From assembly GCA_000181795.3 (NCBI GenBank), contig CM012953.1:2384199-2420106 (forward strand): DNA of 35,908 nt, read 5' to 3'. Position 1 is the stretch's first letter, and each line of letters starts with the position of its first letter. A program made the translations under genes and the position numbers. Under the pieces are notes generated by a model, which was not told the origin of the DNA, did no database searches, and saw only the letters and a program-made list of their open reading frames with translations. Below, one piece after another: positions 24,401 through 35,229 of this stretch. This DNA is from Trichinella spiralis. Lineage: Eukaryota > Nematoda > Enoplea > Trichinellida > Trichinellidae.

Positions 24401-27260
24401 CATGTATGTATGTATGTATTTATTTGAATTTTTTCTTTTCTTTCACTTTCTTGTTGTACTTGAAAAGCTCAAAGTTCTGTTATCATTATTTTTTTTATCG
24501 GCGTTGGTAATGTTGTTCAGTGCTGCTGCGAGCATTATTGTTGTTGAAGCTCATCAATCTTTTCCTCTTTGAAGCATCATGTTGTACAACTTGTGTATGT
24601 CTTTTTGAATTTAAAGAAAGAAAAAATTTTTTTTTCACGTTGCATGATCTCAACTATTATTATTTTTGAACTGTATTTATTTTTATTTCTATTCAATTTC
24701 ATATCTTTATTTATATATGTGTATATATATACGGTATCGAATGTAAATCTGGGATTATATATCACTGCTATCAGTGTCACTGTTGTTCTGTTGTGATAAA
24801 TTTTTGTTTCTCTCTCTCTCTCTCTCTCTTTGTTGATCATATCATATTAAAAAGAATAAAAGGTATAATTTTTTTACAAAATTTATAATATTTTTTTATT
24901 TTAATATTTTTTATTAATGAAAAAAATTATTTTCTTTCTGCTCTCCACCTCTCATTTCAACATCTTTTCATCAGCATTGTGATTTTTTTGAAAATTTGTG
25001 ACGTAATGAAAGTGAGCTTGTTTTTCTGGCGAAAATGATCATCATCTGGTGTAAAAGTTTTATTTTATTATATTATATGTGAAGATGATGCTTTTTCATC
25101 ATTTATTCCTCTGATATAAGCCTATGAGAGAATGTTTCAACCGAGCTCACACGTTTCTTTCAATCTCTCTCTCTCTTTCTTTCGTCACGTCACGTCACGT
25201 CACATCTTGAAAAATTCCAACGCTATTAACTAAAACTCGGTCTGCTGTTATCATTATTATGAACATGATTAAAAAGTAAAAGTAAAGTAATAATTGTATA
25301 GTTTTTGGCTTTGTTGAAAGAATTTATGAAAATTTATTTATTTATTTTTTAATATTTCTGTATTGAATTGCTTTTTTTTAATTAAAATGTATTATATATC
25401 GAATCTTATTTGAAGAAAAACCCTGTCCGTCTTCTTTGCCTATCTGTTGTAGAAGCGATGATGTTTTTATAAGCAATAATGTTTATTGAAATTAAAATGT
25501 TGACAGTTAGTTATATTTGCACATTATAACTGCATTGTCAACATTTAATAATGAAATTCAATTACAATTTAGATTTGCATAGATATTTTATTATACGATT
25601 GAATGGAATGAATGATAACAGCTTTGTGATTGTTATAGAATTTTTAATTGATTGATTGATTGATTGGATTATAAAAGTTGATCTTTGAAAGTTAAACTTT
25701 TGTTGTTGTCGACGTGTTGTTTGTTATTTTGTTAACTTGTTAATGAAAATTCATTCAATTAATTACTTTTAAAGGTAATGAATTGAATTTGAAAAAGAAG
25801 TGAAATGTTTGTTTTCACATTATTATTTTTAGAAAATAAATAAATGTATATATATTTGTTATAATTTACAAATGATTTAATTATATTTTTATTTAAAAAG
25901 TAGAAAAAGTAAATTGTTTTGATTACTGTTGAAGGGAATTTTTAGTTGTTGTTGTTGTTGTTTTTTATTTTGAATGAAAAATACTGTCCATTGTAGCCAG
26001 TTGGTGGTGGTTTGATGGAAAAAAATTGTCTTTGAAAACTTCATTTTCGTCTTCCTAGTAATTGAATTACATGATCGGATAAAAAATAATTTAAATTTGA
26101 AACGTGATCATTGGCCGTGCTGTTTTGAAATTCGATTAACATTTCAATATTTTATTTTTGATTTCAATTCAATTCAGTTTCTCTTTTGTCGATGATAATG
26201 AAGCTGAACAAAAAGAAAAGTTTCACAATCAGAAAAAAAATTATTGTTGTGCTGCTGCTGTGTTAGAACAATTTCACATTTTTTGTTTTAAATAAAATCA
26301 AAAAAAAAATTTTCTTTTTCAAATAGTATGTAAGAATTTGTTGTATGCTGCTTGTCAACAATGCCGTGCAGTAGTGGTGTTTATTTATTTATTTGTTTGT
26401 TTATTTTTTCAATTTGCACTGCGGGTCGGGTATATTGTTTATACATCGTCGACGTGCGTCATCGTGTCGACTTTTGCATCAGACGAAGAAATGAAAATGT
26501 TGTTGTTCACTTGTGATGACGTCAATTTTAGTTTTATGTGGTTTCTTTGTTGTTGTTGTTGTTGTGATTATTTAAATTTTTCCATATTTGAATTTGTTTT
26601 TTAAAATGAAAAAATGTTGTCGATTGTAGGGAGTTTGATGTCGCACGGTGCCACGTCGGGACTGTTGCATTACGCGCAGACGACGACCGACGGCAACGGG
26701 CAGATCCTTTTGCCGAGCACGTTCGTGCGTGGCGACGTGTGCCGTGGCGTCAAATTGGAGCCGTACGATTTCGCCGCCGTCAGCGGCGACTTGCTCGGCT
26801 TGAAACCGGTTTCGACCAGTTCGGCGCTTTCGGCGCCGGCTGCGGCCCGGTCGGCCGGCGCGGCCGCGGCCGCCGCGGCTCTGGTCAACCAGGGTCTGTT
26901 GCCGGCTTTCACGCCCCCTTCGGATGTCAATTGTTCGTCGCCGTCCAAATCGACGTCGTCGTCCACGCCGAATCCTTCAGGTCCCGAAGAAGCGGTCAGG
27001 AAGCGCGAACTTCGGCTGTTGAAAAACAGGTAAACAAAATATTGTTTGCTTTTTTGTTGTTTGTTGTTGTTGTTCTTGTCACTGTAATTAATAACAACAA
27101 CAACTACTACTGTAGGGAAGCAGCCAAAGAGTGTCGAAGAAAGAAAAAAGAATACGTGAAATGTCTTGAAAGTCGGGTTACTGTACTCGAGACGCAAAAC
27201 AAACAACTCATTGAAGAGTTGAAAAATTTGAAAGAACTCTACTGTCAAAAAGCCGATTAA
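15448..27260 (+). CDS. crh-1: CREB family transcription factor with KID and bZIP
   Basis: Exons: 15448-15609, 21191-21258, 21316-21491, 26630-27029, 27116-27260. They sum to 951 nt (316 aa) and all joins are in phase. Residues 1-54 are proline-rich. Residues 55-90 are the kinase-inducible domain, AKRRRELLARRPSYR then KILNDLSG, with Ser75 in RRPSY matching the PKA/CaMK target Ser133 of mammalian CREB, which recruits CBP. LLHYAQTTTDGNGQILLP matches the Q2-side YAQTTDGQQILVP segment. An alanine run and a Ser/Thr-rich stretch follow. The last 58 residues form the bZIP: basic region NREAAKECRRKKKEYVKCLE, then a leucine zipper, ending YCQKAD. It binds CRE (TGACGTCA) as a dimer in the nucleus. Exon 4 is much richer in GC than the rest. 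Introns 1 and 3 are over 5 kb and the others are 57-86 nt. The symbol follows the C. elegans name. Confidence 0.95.
17719..17785. repeat. CTG/CTA trinucleotide repeat
   Basis: An imperfect array of CTG and CTA triplets, about 67 bp, in CREB intron 1. Confidence 0.85.
18094..18130. repeat. Compound GA/GT dinucleotide repeat
   Basis: (GA)n passes directly into (TG)n, together about 37 bp, in CREB intron 1. Confidence 0.85.
19735..19845 (+). other. Exon-like GC-richer island in CREB intron 1
   Basis: About 110 bp near 48% GC in a background near 28%. After an acceptor-like GCATAG a frame is open through LVSSSNDLMTIGSTQWLPST and GGRLFNYFTQDP. There is no strong donor at its end (best GTGCAC near 19830), so this could be an alternative terminal exon, an enhancer or chance. 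Confidence 0.2.
23453..23542 (+). promoter_or_regulatory. Candidate intronic promoter with CRE-like sites
   Basis: A TATATAAA run (23453-23460) is followed by a sharp rise in GC, TGACGTAG (23503-23510), an inverted CCAAT box (ATTGG, 23522-23526) and TGACGCAA (23535-23542). The order suits a cAMP-responsive internal promoter like the one driving ICER from mammalian CREM. The two CRE-like sites lie downstream of the TATA, so they would fall in or near the 5' UTR if that TATA is used. Confidence 0.35.
23616..23709 (+). CDS. Candidate alternative first exon of a CREB isoform lacking the KID
   Basis: ATG at 23616 opens 31 codons: MKKQRRRST, seven alanines, then LRLADLLVVNGSLDS, and one extra base before GTGCTT at 23710. 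That single-base overhang matches the exon 3 overhang, so it joins exon 4 in frame. The predicted product is 212 aa (94+400+145 nt), with the YAQTTTDG segment and full bZIP but no KID phospho-site. Such a form would act as a repressor or competitor. Doubts: the donor CAG/GTGCTT is not strong. An acceptor-like TTTCAG ends at 23554 and a better donor GTAAAC starts at 23688, so the island could instead be a cassette exon. Read from 23555, those edges are also phase-compatible with exon 1 and exon 4. The alanine frame matches the alanine-rich style of exon 4. Confidence 0.4.
24068..24143. repeat. AAT/ATT triplet arrays flanking a CRE
   Basis: An AAT run, an ATT run, then after 20 bp containing TGACGTCA a (TAA)n array up to 24141. 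The arms are partly complementary and could form a hairpin in RNA or single-stranded DNA. Confidence 0.75.
24105..24112. promoter_or_regulatory. Perfect palindromic CRE (TGACGTCA)
   Basis: Consensus CREB-binding site in CREB intron 3, 0.4 kb downstream of the candidate alternative exon, between AT-triplet arrays. A perfect 8-mer is expected only about once in several hundred kb of such AT-rich DNA. Confidence 0.6.
24173..24180 (+). promoter_or_regulatory. CRE half-site TGACGTTT
   Basis: TGACG half-site 61 bp after the perfect CRE. On its own it would be weak evidence. Confidence 0.3.
24999..25006 (+). promoter_or_regulatory. CRE-like site TGACGTAA
   Basis: Seven of eight positions match the CRE consensus. 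The same word suits PAR/C/EBP-type bZIP dimers. Confidence 0.35.
25183..25202 (-). promoter_or_regulatory. Four tandem CGTCA (TGACG) half-sites
   Basis: CGTCA is repeated four times without a gap, which reads (TGACG)x4 on the minus strand. A CT-rich tract precedes it. Mammalian ICER is driven by four clustered CRE-like elements. Here the spacing is exactly 5 bp per unit, half a helical turn, so not all units could be filled at once. Confidence 0.5.
26517..26524. promoter_or_regulatory. Perfect palindromic CRE (TGACGTCA) before the bZIP exons
   Basis: A second consensus CRE, 106 bp upstream of exon 4, in a GC-richer stretch (about 26420-26530) that also has GCGTCATCG. Confidence 0.6.
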
Positions 27261-27955
27261 ACACAACGAACGTCATGTTATTATTTTTTTTCGTCCAAAC
27301 CCGATGATCGACATTCAACAGTGAAAAAAAAGCCTTTCTTTTTTTTGTTTTTAAAATTTATTCTATTGCTTTTGTCCCTCCCCCCCCCCTCTTTTTTTTC
27401 TTCTTACTGTATACAATCCCAATTTCTCATTCGTCGTCGTCCATAAAAGGAGAAAGTGTGTGCAGGCAGATATTTGCAAATCAAACGAACTTTTTTTTCT
27501 TTTTTGTTTGAATAATTATATTATCATTTGCCATCTCTTTTCTCTCTCTCTTATTTATGCTTTGCTTTGCTTTGTTTTGTCTGCGATGAAATTGTTCGAC
27601 AAAAAAAAATTTCTCCGATGAGTGAAGCAAAACAGAATATTCTCGGTGTCTTTTTTCCCGGTTCCACGATTCACATTTTTTTTTCATTTCGTGTTTCATT
27701 TCAAAAAAAACCGAGTGATTGTTTGTTTGTTTGTTTGTTTGTTTTTGTCAGTCATCTTCAAACATTTTTTCTCTCCCTTCTTTATTATTATTGAAAGAAA
27801 ACAACAACTTTTCTTCAGTTGGCTGCAGGGAATGTTCGTGCAGTTTATGCTTATTTTTTGCATAGTATTGATTATTAATTTCTGTAAAAAGAAACCAACA
27901 CCCGACACAGACAAACAACAACAACAACAACAAATGACTGATAATTTGCTATTTT
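27261..27955 (+). other. Probable CREB 3' UTR
   Basis: T-rich sequence with a C run near 27378-27388 and a TTTG repeat at 27719-27744. No coding exon. The extent depends on which poly(A) signal is used. Confidence 0.45.
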
Positions 27956-27961
27956 ATTAAA
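27956..27961 (+). terminator. Candidate CREB poly(A) signal ATTAAA
   Basis: ATTAAA lies 695 nt after the CREB stop and is followed by a T/GT-rich stretch. Perfect AATAAA occurs only later (near 28543), so a longer UTR is possible. Confidence 0.35.
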
Positions 27962-30427
27962 AGAAATGAAAAGAAAAAATACTCCAAAGTCTTTAGTTTG
28001 TTTCTCTTTTGGACTTTTCGGTGTCAGAGAATTTGTTGTTTTTGGTTGATTTTTTTCGAATTCAAATTGCTCTGGTATTATATATGTATTTTTTTTGTTG
28101 GTTGGCTCGGACCGATGCTTTTTGCTTGCCTTTCACCGCCATCATTGTAGTCGTTCGGTCAAAGTCGTCTATTGTTGTTCTTTTTATTTAAATTATGTTT
28201 TCATTATTCTATTTGATGCACACGATGTTTCAAACCATCTTTCTTTTTCGAAATTTTGTTGTTGTTGTTGTTGTTGTTGTGGCCAACGAAGAAAGCATAA
28301 TTGCGCTTGAATTGAAAAAATATGAAAATTTTGAAAATTCTTTCCAAAAAAGAAAAACATCTTTTGGAGAAATTATTTGAATATTATTATTTCTTTTCAC
28401 AAGCACGCATGTTCAAAATTTTAAACGGCATTTCAATTGAAAAATATTATCACAGCAACAACAGAACTTGTACAAAAATGTGAATGTTGAAATGTGTGAT
28501 TAATTGCAATGTGAAAATTTATGCTTTTCAAAAAATTTGTTTCAAATAAACAAATAAATATTTTTTAAAATAAAAATTTAAACCAATTGATTTTCAAAAT
28601 TTTATTTCTTCAACAACAAACTAGCAAAACAATTTCAAAAATAAAATATTAATTTGTTTTAATTTATTATTATATTGTTTTTTTTCAAAACAAAATATTC
28701 TGTTCCATAATTTGAAGTAATCCACATTTGAATGGTCATCTGCATCATTTAACTTGAGCGCTGAATTCGATACTGTATTTTTTTACAGAAACTGGCGCTT
28801 CATTGTACGATTGTTTTTTTTTGATTTTCACTCACAGCAATCGTCATCGTGGGGCAAGTTTCCTTTTTATAATTGTGCTTTGATTTTTTATTCAACACGC
28901 CTATGATGGTAAATATGATGTGATTTCTCAACTTGCCTGAATATATATACAACATATGCATAAATAAATATATGTTATAATTTGTTCATATGTGGGGCTT
29001 GTATTTTCGTAAAATTTGTTTGCAAACTTCTTCATCATTTCAGAAAGAACAGTTTATTTGATTAAAATATATTTATTTGCTTGTGTTGTGCATATTTGAC
29101 GTTTGCGTTTGTGCATCCATTGGAAAATGTTTACCCTGAACAGTGTGTAATTTTTCCCACCACCTGCGTGCAGTGGTGCAAACAAATTGCCATATTTAAC
29201 CAACACGATAAAATAGTGAAGAAAAATGTCAATTTGACGAAAATCTTGATTTTTCTGAGCTTGAATTATTTGCAAATTGTTCTTCTAATTTTTGTCCTAC
29301 TTCATCAAGTAGCAGTTTTTTTCACCGTTTGTTTGCCATTTTCAACTTTGCTTATCAATAATATCAACTACGATACGCAAATATTGAACACTGTTTAAAG
29401 TTTACAAAATGTTTAAAATCTCTTTGCTACATGAACATGATTGTAAGTGTTTGCAATTTCTTTTCTGAACTTTTTTTTGTAAATTTTGAAAAATGCTGAC
29501 TTTTTCCGTTAAATTATTGAAATTAAATATTAAATGAGAAAGTTTGTTTTTCCGTATAAATTATTCATTTCTTTTTATTGTTCTACTGTCTTTGTACATT
29601 CGTAAATATTGAATATTAAACGTTCTTTACAGTACAATCAATTGTTTGCAATATTTGAAAAAGCTTCTTTTCTTTTCCCATTCAATGGCGTTTTTGATTT
29701 GCCTGCCATTTTAAAGCACTTTTTTCTTAAAAAATAAAAATTTCCAATAAAATTTCGTCTTTTTTTTCTGGTCACATCTATTTTTGTTCTTTTGTATCGA
29801 AACAATATTCAAATTCAAATTCCGGTCCTACGAGTTGTGCACATTGTGATGCATTGATGCTCATTTGAACAAAACTCTCTGACAATGGCAATAACAACAA
29901 CCGCCCAAATAGAGCCAGAAAAGTATCACCCTGTTTTGCTTGTTTTTTTAATGTAATATTTTTTGTTTATGTTTCATGTATTTACATATTGGTTTAAACT
30001 CGAAGCTTTGCAACTTGATCAATATATCTCTAAGCATGTTAGCGGTTCAGTTTGCGAAAATTGTTTGTTTGAATTGTTTCCATTTGTGATATGTATTGCT
30101 TGTTCAATTTGTGTACTATTGGGAACAGCTTCAATTTCAGCAGCTTTCAAATTTTGGATGCTACGCGACCGTGATGCGGAAAATTCAAGCGGTGTGAATA
30201 ATTATTTGAACATTTTTAGATTGTTTTCTTTTTCAAGAATAAACGGAAGAACAATTTGCGTTCGCAAAATTATGGTTATCAACAAAGTGATTGAATGAAA
30301 ATGATGTTTATTTTTTGAATTTCATCATCATCGATTCATATTTTCCACGCGACAGAAAAAAAAATATACCTATTCTTTCATACGGCATTGTTTAATATTT
30401 TTCATTAAAAGTAATTTTTCCTCTCAA
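27962..30427. other. Intergenic region upstream of SPPL3
   Basis: AT-rich, with a GTT repeat at 28258-28280. No well-supported gene apart from one weak candidate at 29884-30298. The SPPL3 promoter must lie here, but I cannot define it. Confidence 0.45.
29884..30298 (+). CDS. Possible small single-pass membrane protein (weak)
   Basis: A first piece starts MAITTTAQIEPEKYHPVLL and meets a weak donor at 29941. After an acceptor-like CTCTAAG ending near 30033 a frame in the same phase reads HVSGSVCENCLFELFPF, then a hydrophobic span VICIACSICVLLGTASISA and a charged FKFWMLRDRDAENSSG tail, to the stop at 30298. The hydrophobic segment and charged juxtamembrane part look protein-like. Both splice sites are poor and no family is recognised. 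It could be chance. Confidence 0.2.
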
Positions 30428-32436
30428 ATGACAGACATTGAATTGCTATCGGAAACACCGTGGTAAGTGTTTGTTTTACTTTTTTTTTCATTTCTTATCT
30501 TTTCATTTTTAATAATCACTAAATTTCGAATATGATTCTCTCTCAGTCGAGCAAAATTGTCACTCCGTTGACTGAGCTTTATTTATTTATTTTTTCTCAT
30601 ACATCACTTTGTCTACTTTTGAATTAATTATGAAAATGATTCTGTAATTTGAATGATAAATAAGTTCTTTGAATTTTTATTTTCACTGTTATCATTTTTG
30701 AGAATACGTATGAATTTTCTTTCGTTCATTCTTGATCGGAATAATTTCTTTCTTTTCTTTTTTACTGAATTGTTCAGGTTTTATGCTCTTTTGGATTCAT
30801 CTCGCATTGCGATATTTATCATCTCGGTGTTGTTGATAGTTTACGGTAGTTTTCGATCGTTGAACTACGATGCATGCATCAAGAAGGAAGAAAAGCAAAT
30901 TGGTAATCAAAAATCATATTTATGTTTTTAATTAATTTTTATTTTCCTCTTCATTTTTTATCTTTTTTTTTGGTTCAGATGCTCAAGTGATCAATGGTCG
31001 TCAGGCTTTTCTCTTTCCACTTGTGGGAAGTATTTTTCTGTTGGTATCATTTTTCTTTTTCGATTCTCTTCAATTATTGTTCTTTGTCTGTACATCCGGT
31101 AATCATTTTTGATCATCTGAAAAAGGAATTTTCATTAATTTCAATTTTCAATTATAGTTGTCGTCACAATTACTTGTGCATTTCTTTTGTTACCATTTGT
31201 GCAATCGTTGATCAGGCCATTTTTTGACGACGCACACAAGTGAATATATTATTTATTTATTTATTTATTTATTATTGTTTTAATTTTTAGAATTTCTATT
31301 GGTATTGTTGGACGTTACACTGCCGCAGAAGTTGTTTCTGTTTTCATTTCACTTGGTCTAGTGTTTCTGTGGATCATTACGGGTCACTGGCTATTGATGG
31401 ATGCTCTCGCGATGGGTCTTTGCGTTGCGTTCATAGCATTGATTCGACTGCCCAGTCTTAAAGTTTCTACACTTCTTTTGACTGGTCTTTTGCTTTATGA
31501 TGTTTTTTGGGTAACAATAATTAATAATTTTCTTTGTTAAAATTAATAAAAACAAAATTTCCGGTTTCATTTACCTGGTTTCAGGTATTCTTTTCCACGT
31601 ACATATTCAACACTAACGTGATGGTGTATGTGGCGACCAAAACTGCCGAAAATCCTGTATGATTTATTGAATTAATATTATTGGATTAAATTTATTTCCA
31701 TCTTTCAGATATCATATTTATCGAAAAATATGCCATTCATATCCACCAGCAGTGAACCACCGAAATTATCACTGCCCGCCAAGTTGATGTTTCCCAGCTT
31801 TCAAGATGTTGGTCGATTTTCTATGCTCGGTTTGGGCGATATTGTGAGTTATTATTCTATTATTACGTACAGTTTAAATTCTTCTTCAGTATCATCAACA
31901 ACAATTATGAATATTATCATTTTCAACATGTCATTTCAGGTAATGCCGGGATTGTTGTTGTGTTTTGTCATGCGCTATGATGCGCATAAACGAACCCAAA
32001 ACGGAGCCAACAATAATCATTCGCCTTCGACTCCAGTTTCAAGCTTGCAGAAAGTGACATATTTTCATTGTTCATTAATTGGCTATTTTCTTGGTGAGAA
32101 CATTTCTCTTATTATTTTATATTCAAAAAAAATACTGAACGTGAAAGTTTTTTTTCAAGGTCTACTGACGGCCACAGTGTCGGCAGAATTTTTCAAATCC
32201 GCTCAGCCTGCCCTGCTTTATCTGGTGCCATTTACTCTTTTGCCGTTGATGATCATGGCATATTTAAAGGTATTTTTTTCTTTCATTTTTGTTGCCAGTT
32301 TTTCTTTGAAACTTTATTCATTGATGTTGCTTGCTCATTGCAGGGTGATTTACGTCGCATGTGGAATGAGCCTTTTACTGATTATTCGTCATCAGTATCT
32401 TCGAAGCTCGAAAAAACATCCGAAATATACGTTTGA
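30428..32436 (+). CDS. SPPL3: Signal peptide peptidase-like 3 (SPPL3), intramembrane aspartyl protease
   Basis: Exons: 30428-30462, 30778-30902, 30979-31098, 31158-31239, 31291-31510, 31585-31656, 31709-31843, 31940-32093, 32160-32269, 32344-32436. They sum to 1146 nt (381 aa; human SPPL3 has 384), all in phase. The catalytic motifs are intact: YD at 190-191 in [15 protein letters not shown] at 259-262 in [13 protein letters not shown], and PAL at 331-333 in [10 protein letters not shown]. Segments such as [30 protein letters not shown] and [12 protein letters not shown] are near-identical to SPPL3 rather than to SPP or SPPL2. It is a multi-pass Golgi protease that, in mammals, cuts glycosyltransferases loose and so tunes protein glycosylation. 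The first exon has only 11 full codons plus two bases and ends PW across the join, like the family's SW start. The last residues ([15 protein letters not shown]) differ from the vertebrate tail. Confidence 0.96.
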
Positions 32437-32600
32437 GGCAAAAAAAAACAAGCAGAAGCATCATATCCGCTTGCTTGTTCATTGATCACTGCCCCCTTTA
32501 CAGTATTTTTATTTCAGTCAAATTGTTTATTGATGGAAAATTTTCTAATTTGACATCACTTTAGCAAAAGCTGTACATGTATGTTTTTTTTTCAATTTTC

Positions 32601-32606
32601 AATAAA
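32601..32606 (+). terminator. Poly(A) signal of SPPL3
   Basis: AATAAA lies 164 nt after the stop codon and is followed by a TG-rich stretch. Confidence 0.65.
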
Positions 32607-33194
32607 ATTATTGCCTGTGCTGCTACTAATTTCTACAAAGTTGACAAATTTCACATATGACATTTTTCAATTTATTAATATTATTGTTATTGTTGTTGTT
32701 GTTGTTGTTGTTGTTGCTGTTACCATCATGTTGAAGAGTATGAATGGCATTTTTAGATGAAGCAATTTTTAAATGATCGACTATCAATCAGTTAATTTTT
32801 TCTCTTTTCCATTTTTTACATAATTTTATTTTTACCTTGTTTTTTACACACTTATTTTAGAAAACATTTATAATTGTATAAATAAATATGATTCATTGGT
32901 CGTTGCAATATTGTTCTAATTTGAAAAAAAACCAATTTCTCATTTTAACTTCACTATATAACGACTACACGAAATAAATGTACAATGAATTCAACTAACA
33001 AGTGAAAATTGTCTGTGCACTGTATGTATGTATGTACGTATACTTTGGATTACTGCTTAAACAAAATGTTGAAAAGTTGCGATGAAACTTATTTTCAAAT
33101 GGTATATGAGCCTGACTGGTCCACCGACTAATTTATTCAACCTGCAGTACAAATGGGTCTATTTTATGCAGATTTATTTATGGGTCTTTCGTCC
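32607..33194. other. Intergenic region 3' of SPPL3
   Basis: AT-rich, with a TTG repeat at about 32690-32717. No gene. GC rises from about 33100 where the element debris begins. Confidence 0.5.
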
Positions 33195-33930
33195 AGAAAT
33201 GGATTTTACTGAGAAGCTGGAAGATTTCTTCTGCGCCAGTGGGGTACTGACATGAAACTACGGCATAGTCAGGCGCTACTTGCTGAGCGATCCATTCTGG
33301 CGTGAGCTATACCCGGTGGGACGAGCGACGCAGAACTCCTTCGAGCAGTCGAAGTCGAGGCGGATACTAAACGCCTACAGCCCGAAGGAGTCGACGGGGA
33401 GGCTAATCGAGTGATGATTCTATGCCCTCCACCAATGCGAAGGTCTGACCAATCAGCAATACGCCCAGCAGGTGGCAGAACTGGGACGCAGTGTAGGCGT
33501 GCGGTCGGTGCTGTTCGCGTTCGGCGAAGATGACTTCAGACGATTTTGGCCCTTAGACATAGATTATCACTGTGACAAATGATAAGGGAAAGGAAGATCC
33601 GTCTGTCTCTCATCTCATGAAGACTTTCCAAGAGAATCTAGAATATAGCAATGGACGTTATGCTGTTAAAATTCCACAAAAACCAGGATTGCGAAATTTA
33701 CCGAATAACTAACTGTACGCAAGAATTGCAGCGTTTGCTAAAGACAGAAGCTGGTCTTTTGAAGAATCACACAAAGTCAGAAATTCATTCCAAGACGTTA
33801 ACGGAGTACATGACAGAAGGTATAATGCAAAGAGTCGAGAATGTGCCTAGCGATGATAGAAGAATTTGTATTTACCACAGCATATGGTGTTCAAAAATGA
33901 CGAATGTGCTTTTATAAAAGTCAAAAGATA
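33195..33930 (+). mobile_element. Retroelement debris, including a BEL/Pao pol piece (fossil, broken)
   Basis: 33195-33545 is GC-rich and coding-like, but I cannot assign it to a family. 33600-33920 resembles the region just before and into the BEL/Pao reverse transcriptase (an NGRYxVxIP-type start, and a YMTEGIMQRVENVP stretch like the family's EYxxxGxAExV segment). It is broken by several breaks, lacks ends and looks old. The two parts may come from different elements. Confidence 0.5.
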
Positions 33931-34386
33931 TCATGATCCAAACCAAAAGTGATCAATCAGATTGTCATTTGTCCCTCAACTGTCCCTCTCATGTGTTATA
34001 TTTTTTTATTATTACTTTTCCATCATTGGTCAATTTCTGCATCAGTTTAAAGCTCTTTTAAATTTGTATTTAAAAATTGAATACTTTTCAGAGGCATATA
34101 TTTGGGGATTTTTAATGTTAACCAAATTAATTATTCAAATGAACCTGCACAAAGCCCCAATTTTTATATTTTATTAATGTAAATATCACATCTGGAAGAG
34201 AAAGTCTGCATTTTGGTTTCCATACACATTGGATTGTACTGAATTTTACAAAGAGGTAAAAGCGAAGGTTGTGGTTTTATTTATGTGAGAAGGCATCAAT
34301 CAGAAAAAATGTTTTTCAGATAGCACAGAATCTCCTAAACTATCTTACTTAAATGCTTCGTTCAGCAGTAAAATCTATAACATAGT
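33931..34386. other. AT-rich spacer
   Basis: No gene or element that I can recognise. The frame at 33962-34177 appears to be chance. Confidence 0.4.
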
Positions 34387-34460
34387 GCAATACAAAACAA
34401 TAATACAGCATAATATAACGCAATATAATACAACATAATACAATACAAAACCAATATAAA
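34387..34460. repeat. AT-rich minisatellite (ATAATACA-like units)
   Basis: Degenerate repeats of 5-10 bp built from AATACA, AATATA and ACATAATACA over about 75 bp. Confidence 0.6.
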
Positions 34461-34489
34461 ACTGTACAAGAGTAAATAAAAATAAATGA

Positions 34490-35110
34490 TGCAGTTGTGC
34501 AGAAAAGGCTGGCATTCAATTATTCTCCTCCTTTGATACAAGGTACGCCACAGCTATTAAGAACTGCTCCATTGTACGCCTTCCGCCGTCATATTCTGTA
34601 GTCAAGACTGTTATGCGTAGCTGCAGTTCTTCATATTCTTTATTTTTAAATCATTGGCGATAACCCGACCTGATTTCACGTGCTAATTCAACGTTTCCGT
34701 TGAACCCTGCTCATCGATCAGCAGCTGGAGTCGTTCATATAAACAGCGGTGGCGTTGCGCCGCAAGTCGGTTCATTTTGACGCGCCAAGCTTCTAAATCA
34801 TTATTTGTGCGAATATTTACATTATATACATTCAATAACTGCAGCCTGTTAGGAATCCTTCATTCCTCTTTAAAAAAACTAAACAAGGTTGCTATGAAAC
34901 ACATAGCACATCTGCCGAGCAGTTCCACGGCAGCAGGTGAAACATGAAGCTTCATAGAAGCCGTTGCCAGCAACATTTTGACTTTTTTCATGGTAGCCAC
35001 TACATGGATGTACCTGCTACGCATCTCAGATCTGTCACTTTCCGCAGAACTGCTTAGCAGCGGGATGGTCCCAATGCTCCCACTTCTGTTCCCATTCGGT
35101 CCCACGGTTC
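34490..35110. other. Moderate-GC coding-like debris, unassigned
   Basis: GC rises to about 45%, unlike the flanks. On the minus strand a frame at 34860-35105 (helical, charged, including SEMRSRYIHVVATMKKVKM) and a piece near 34500-34630 look protein-like. I cannot name a family. Given the surroundings it is most likely old mobile-element sequence. Confidence 0.3.
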
Positions 35111-35125
35111 ATTTATTGGTCGTTG

Positions 35126-35170
35126 ACCTCGCTATCTTATTAGACCATAACCTCGCTATCTAATGAGACC
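35126..35170. repeat. Two-copy tandem repeat, 24-bp period
   Basis: ACCTCGCTATCT followed by TATTAGACC, then the same again with small changes (AATGAGACC). Confidence 0.7.
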
Positions 35171-35229
35171 GTAAAGTCTTTGTCCTATTGGTTTCCCTTG
35201 TCTAATTGATCATTGATTCAAATCTTTCC

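Larger units (their letters stand above)
21492..26629 (+). other. CREB intron 3 (5.1 kb), regulatory candidate
   Basis: AT-rich, with many simple repeats: TTA at 22351-22376, ATTA at 22637-22661, TGTA at 24399-24420, CT at 24808-24829, TTG near 25945. It holds the GC-rich island with the candidate alternative exon (about 23495-23709) and most of the CRE-like sites of the window, which are listed separately. No independent gene is visible on either strand. Confidence 0.6.

Noticed and set aside
26670-27266. Minus-strand frame of 198 codons
   Set aside because: Antisense shadow of the GC-rich CREB exon 4 and the bZIP exon, which clearly code on the plus strand.
29081-29398. Plus-strand frame of 105 codons with hydrophobic stretches
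   Set aside because: No splice context, no domain, and AT-rich composition like the surrounding intergenic DNA.
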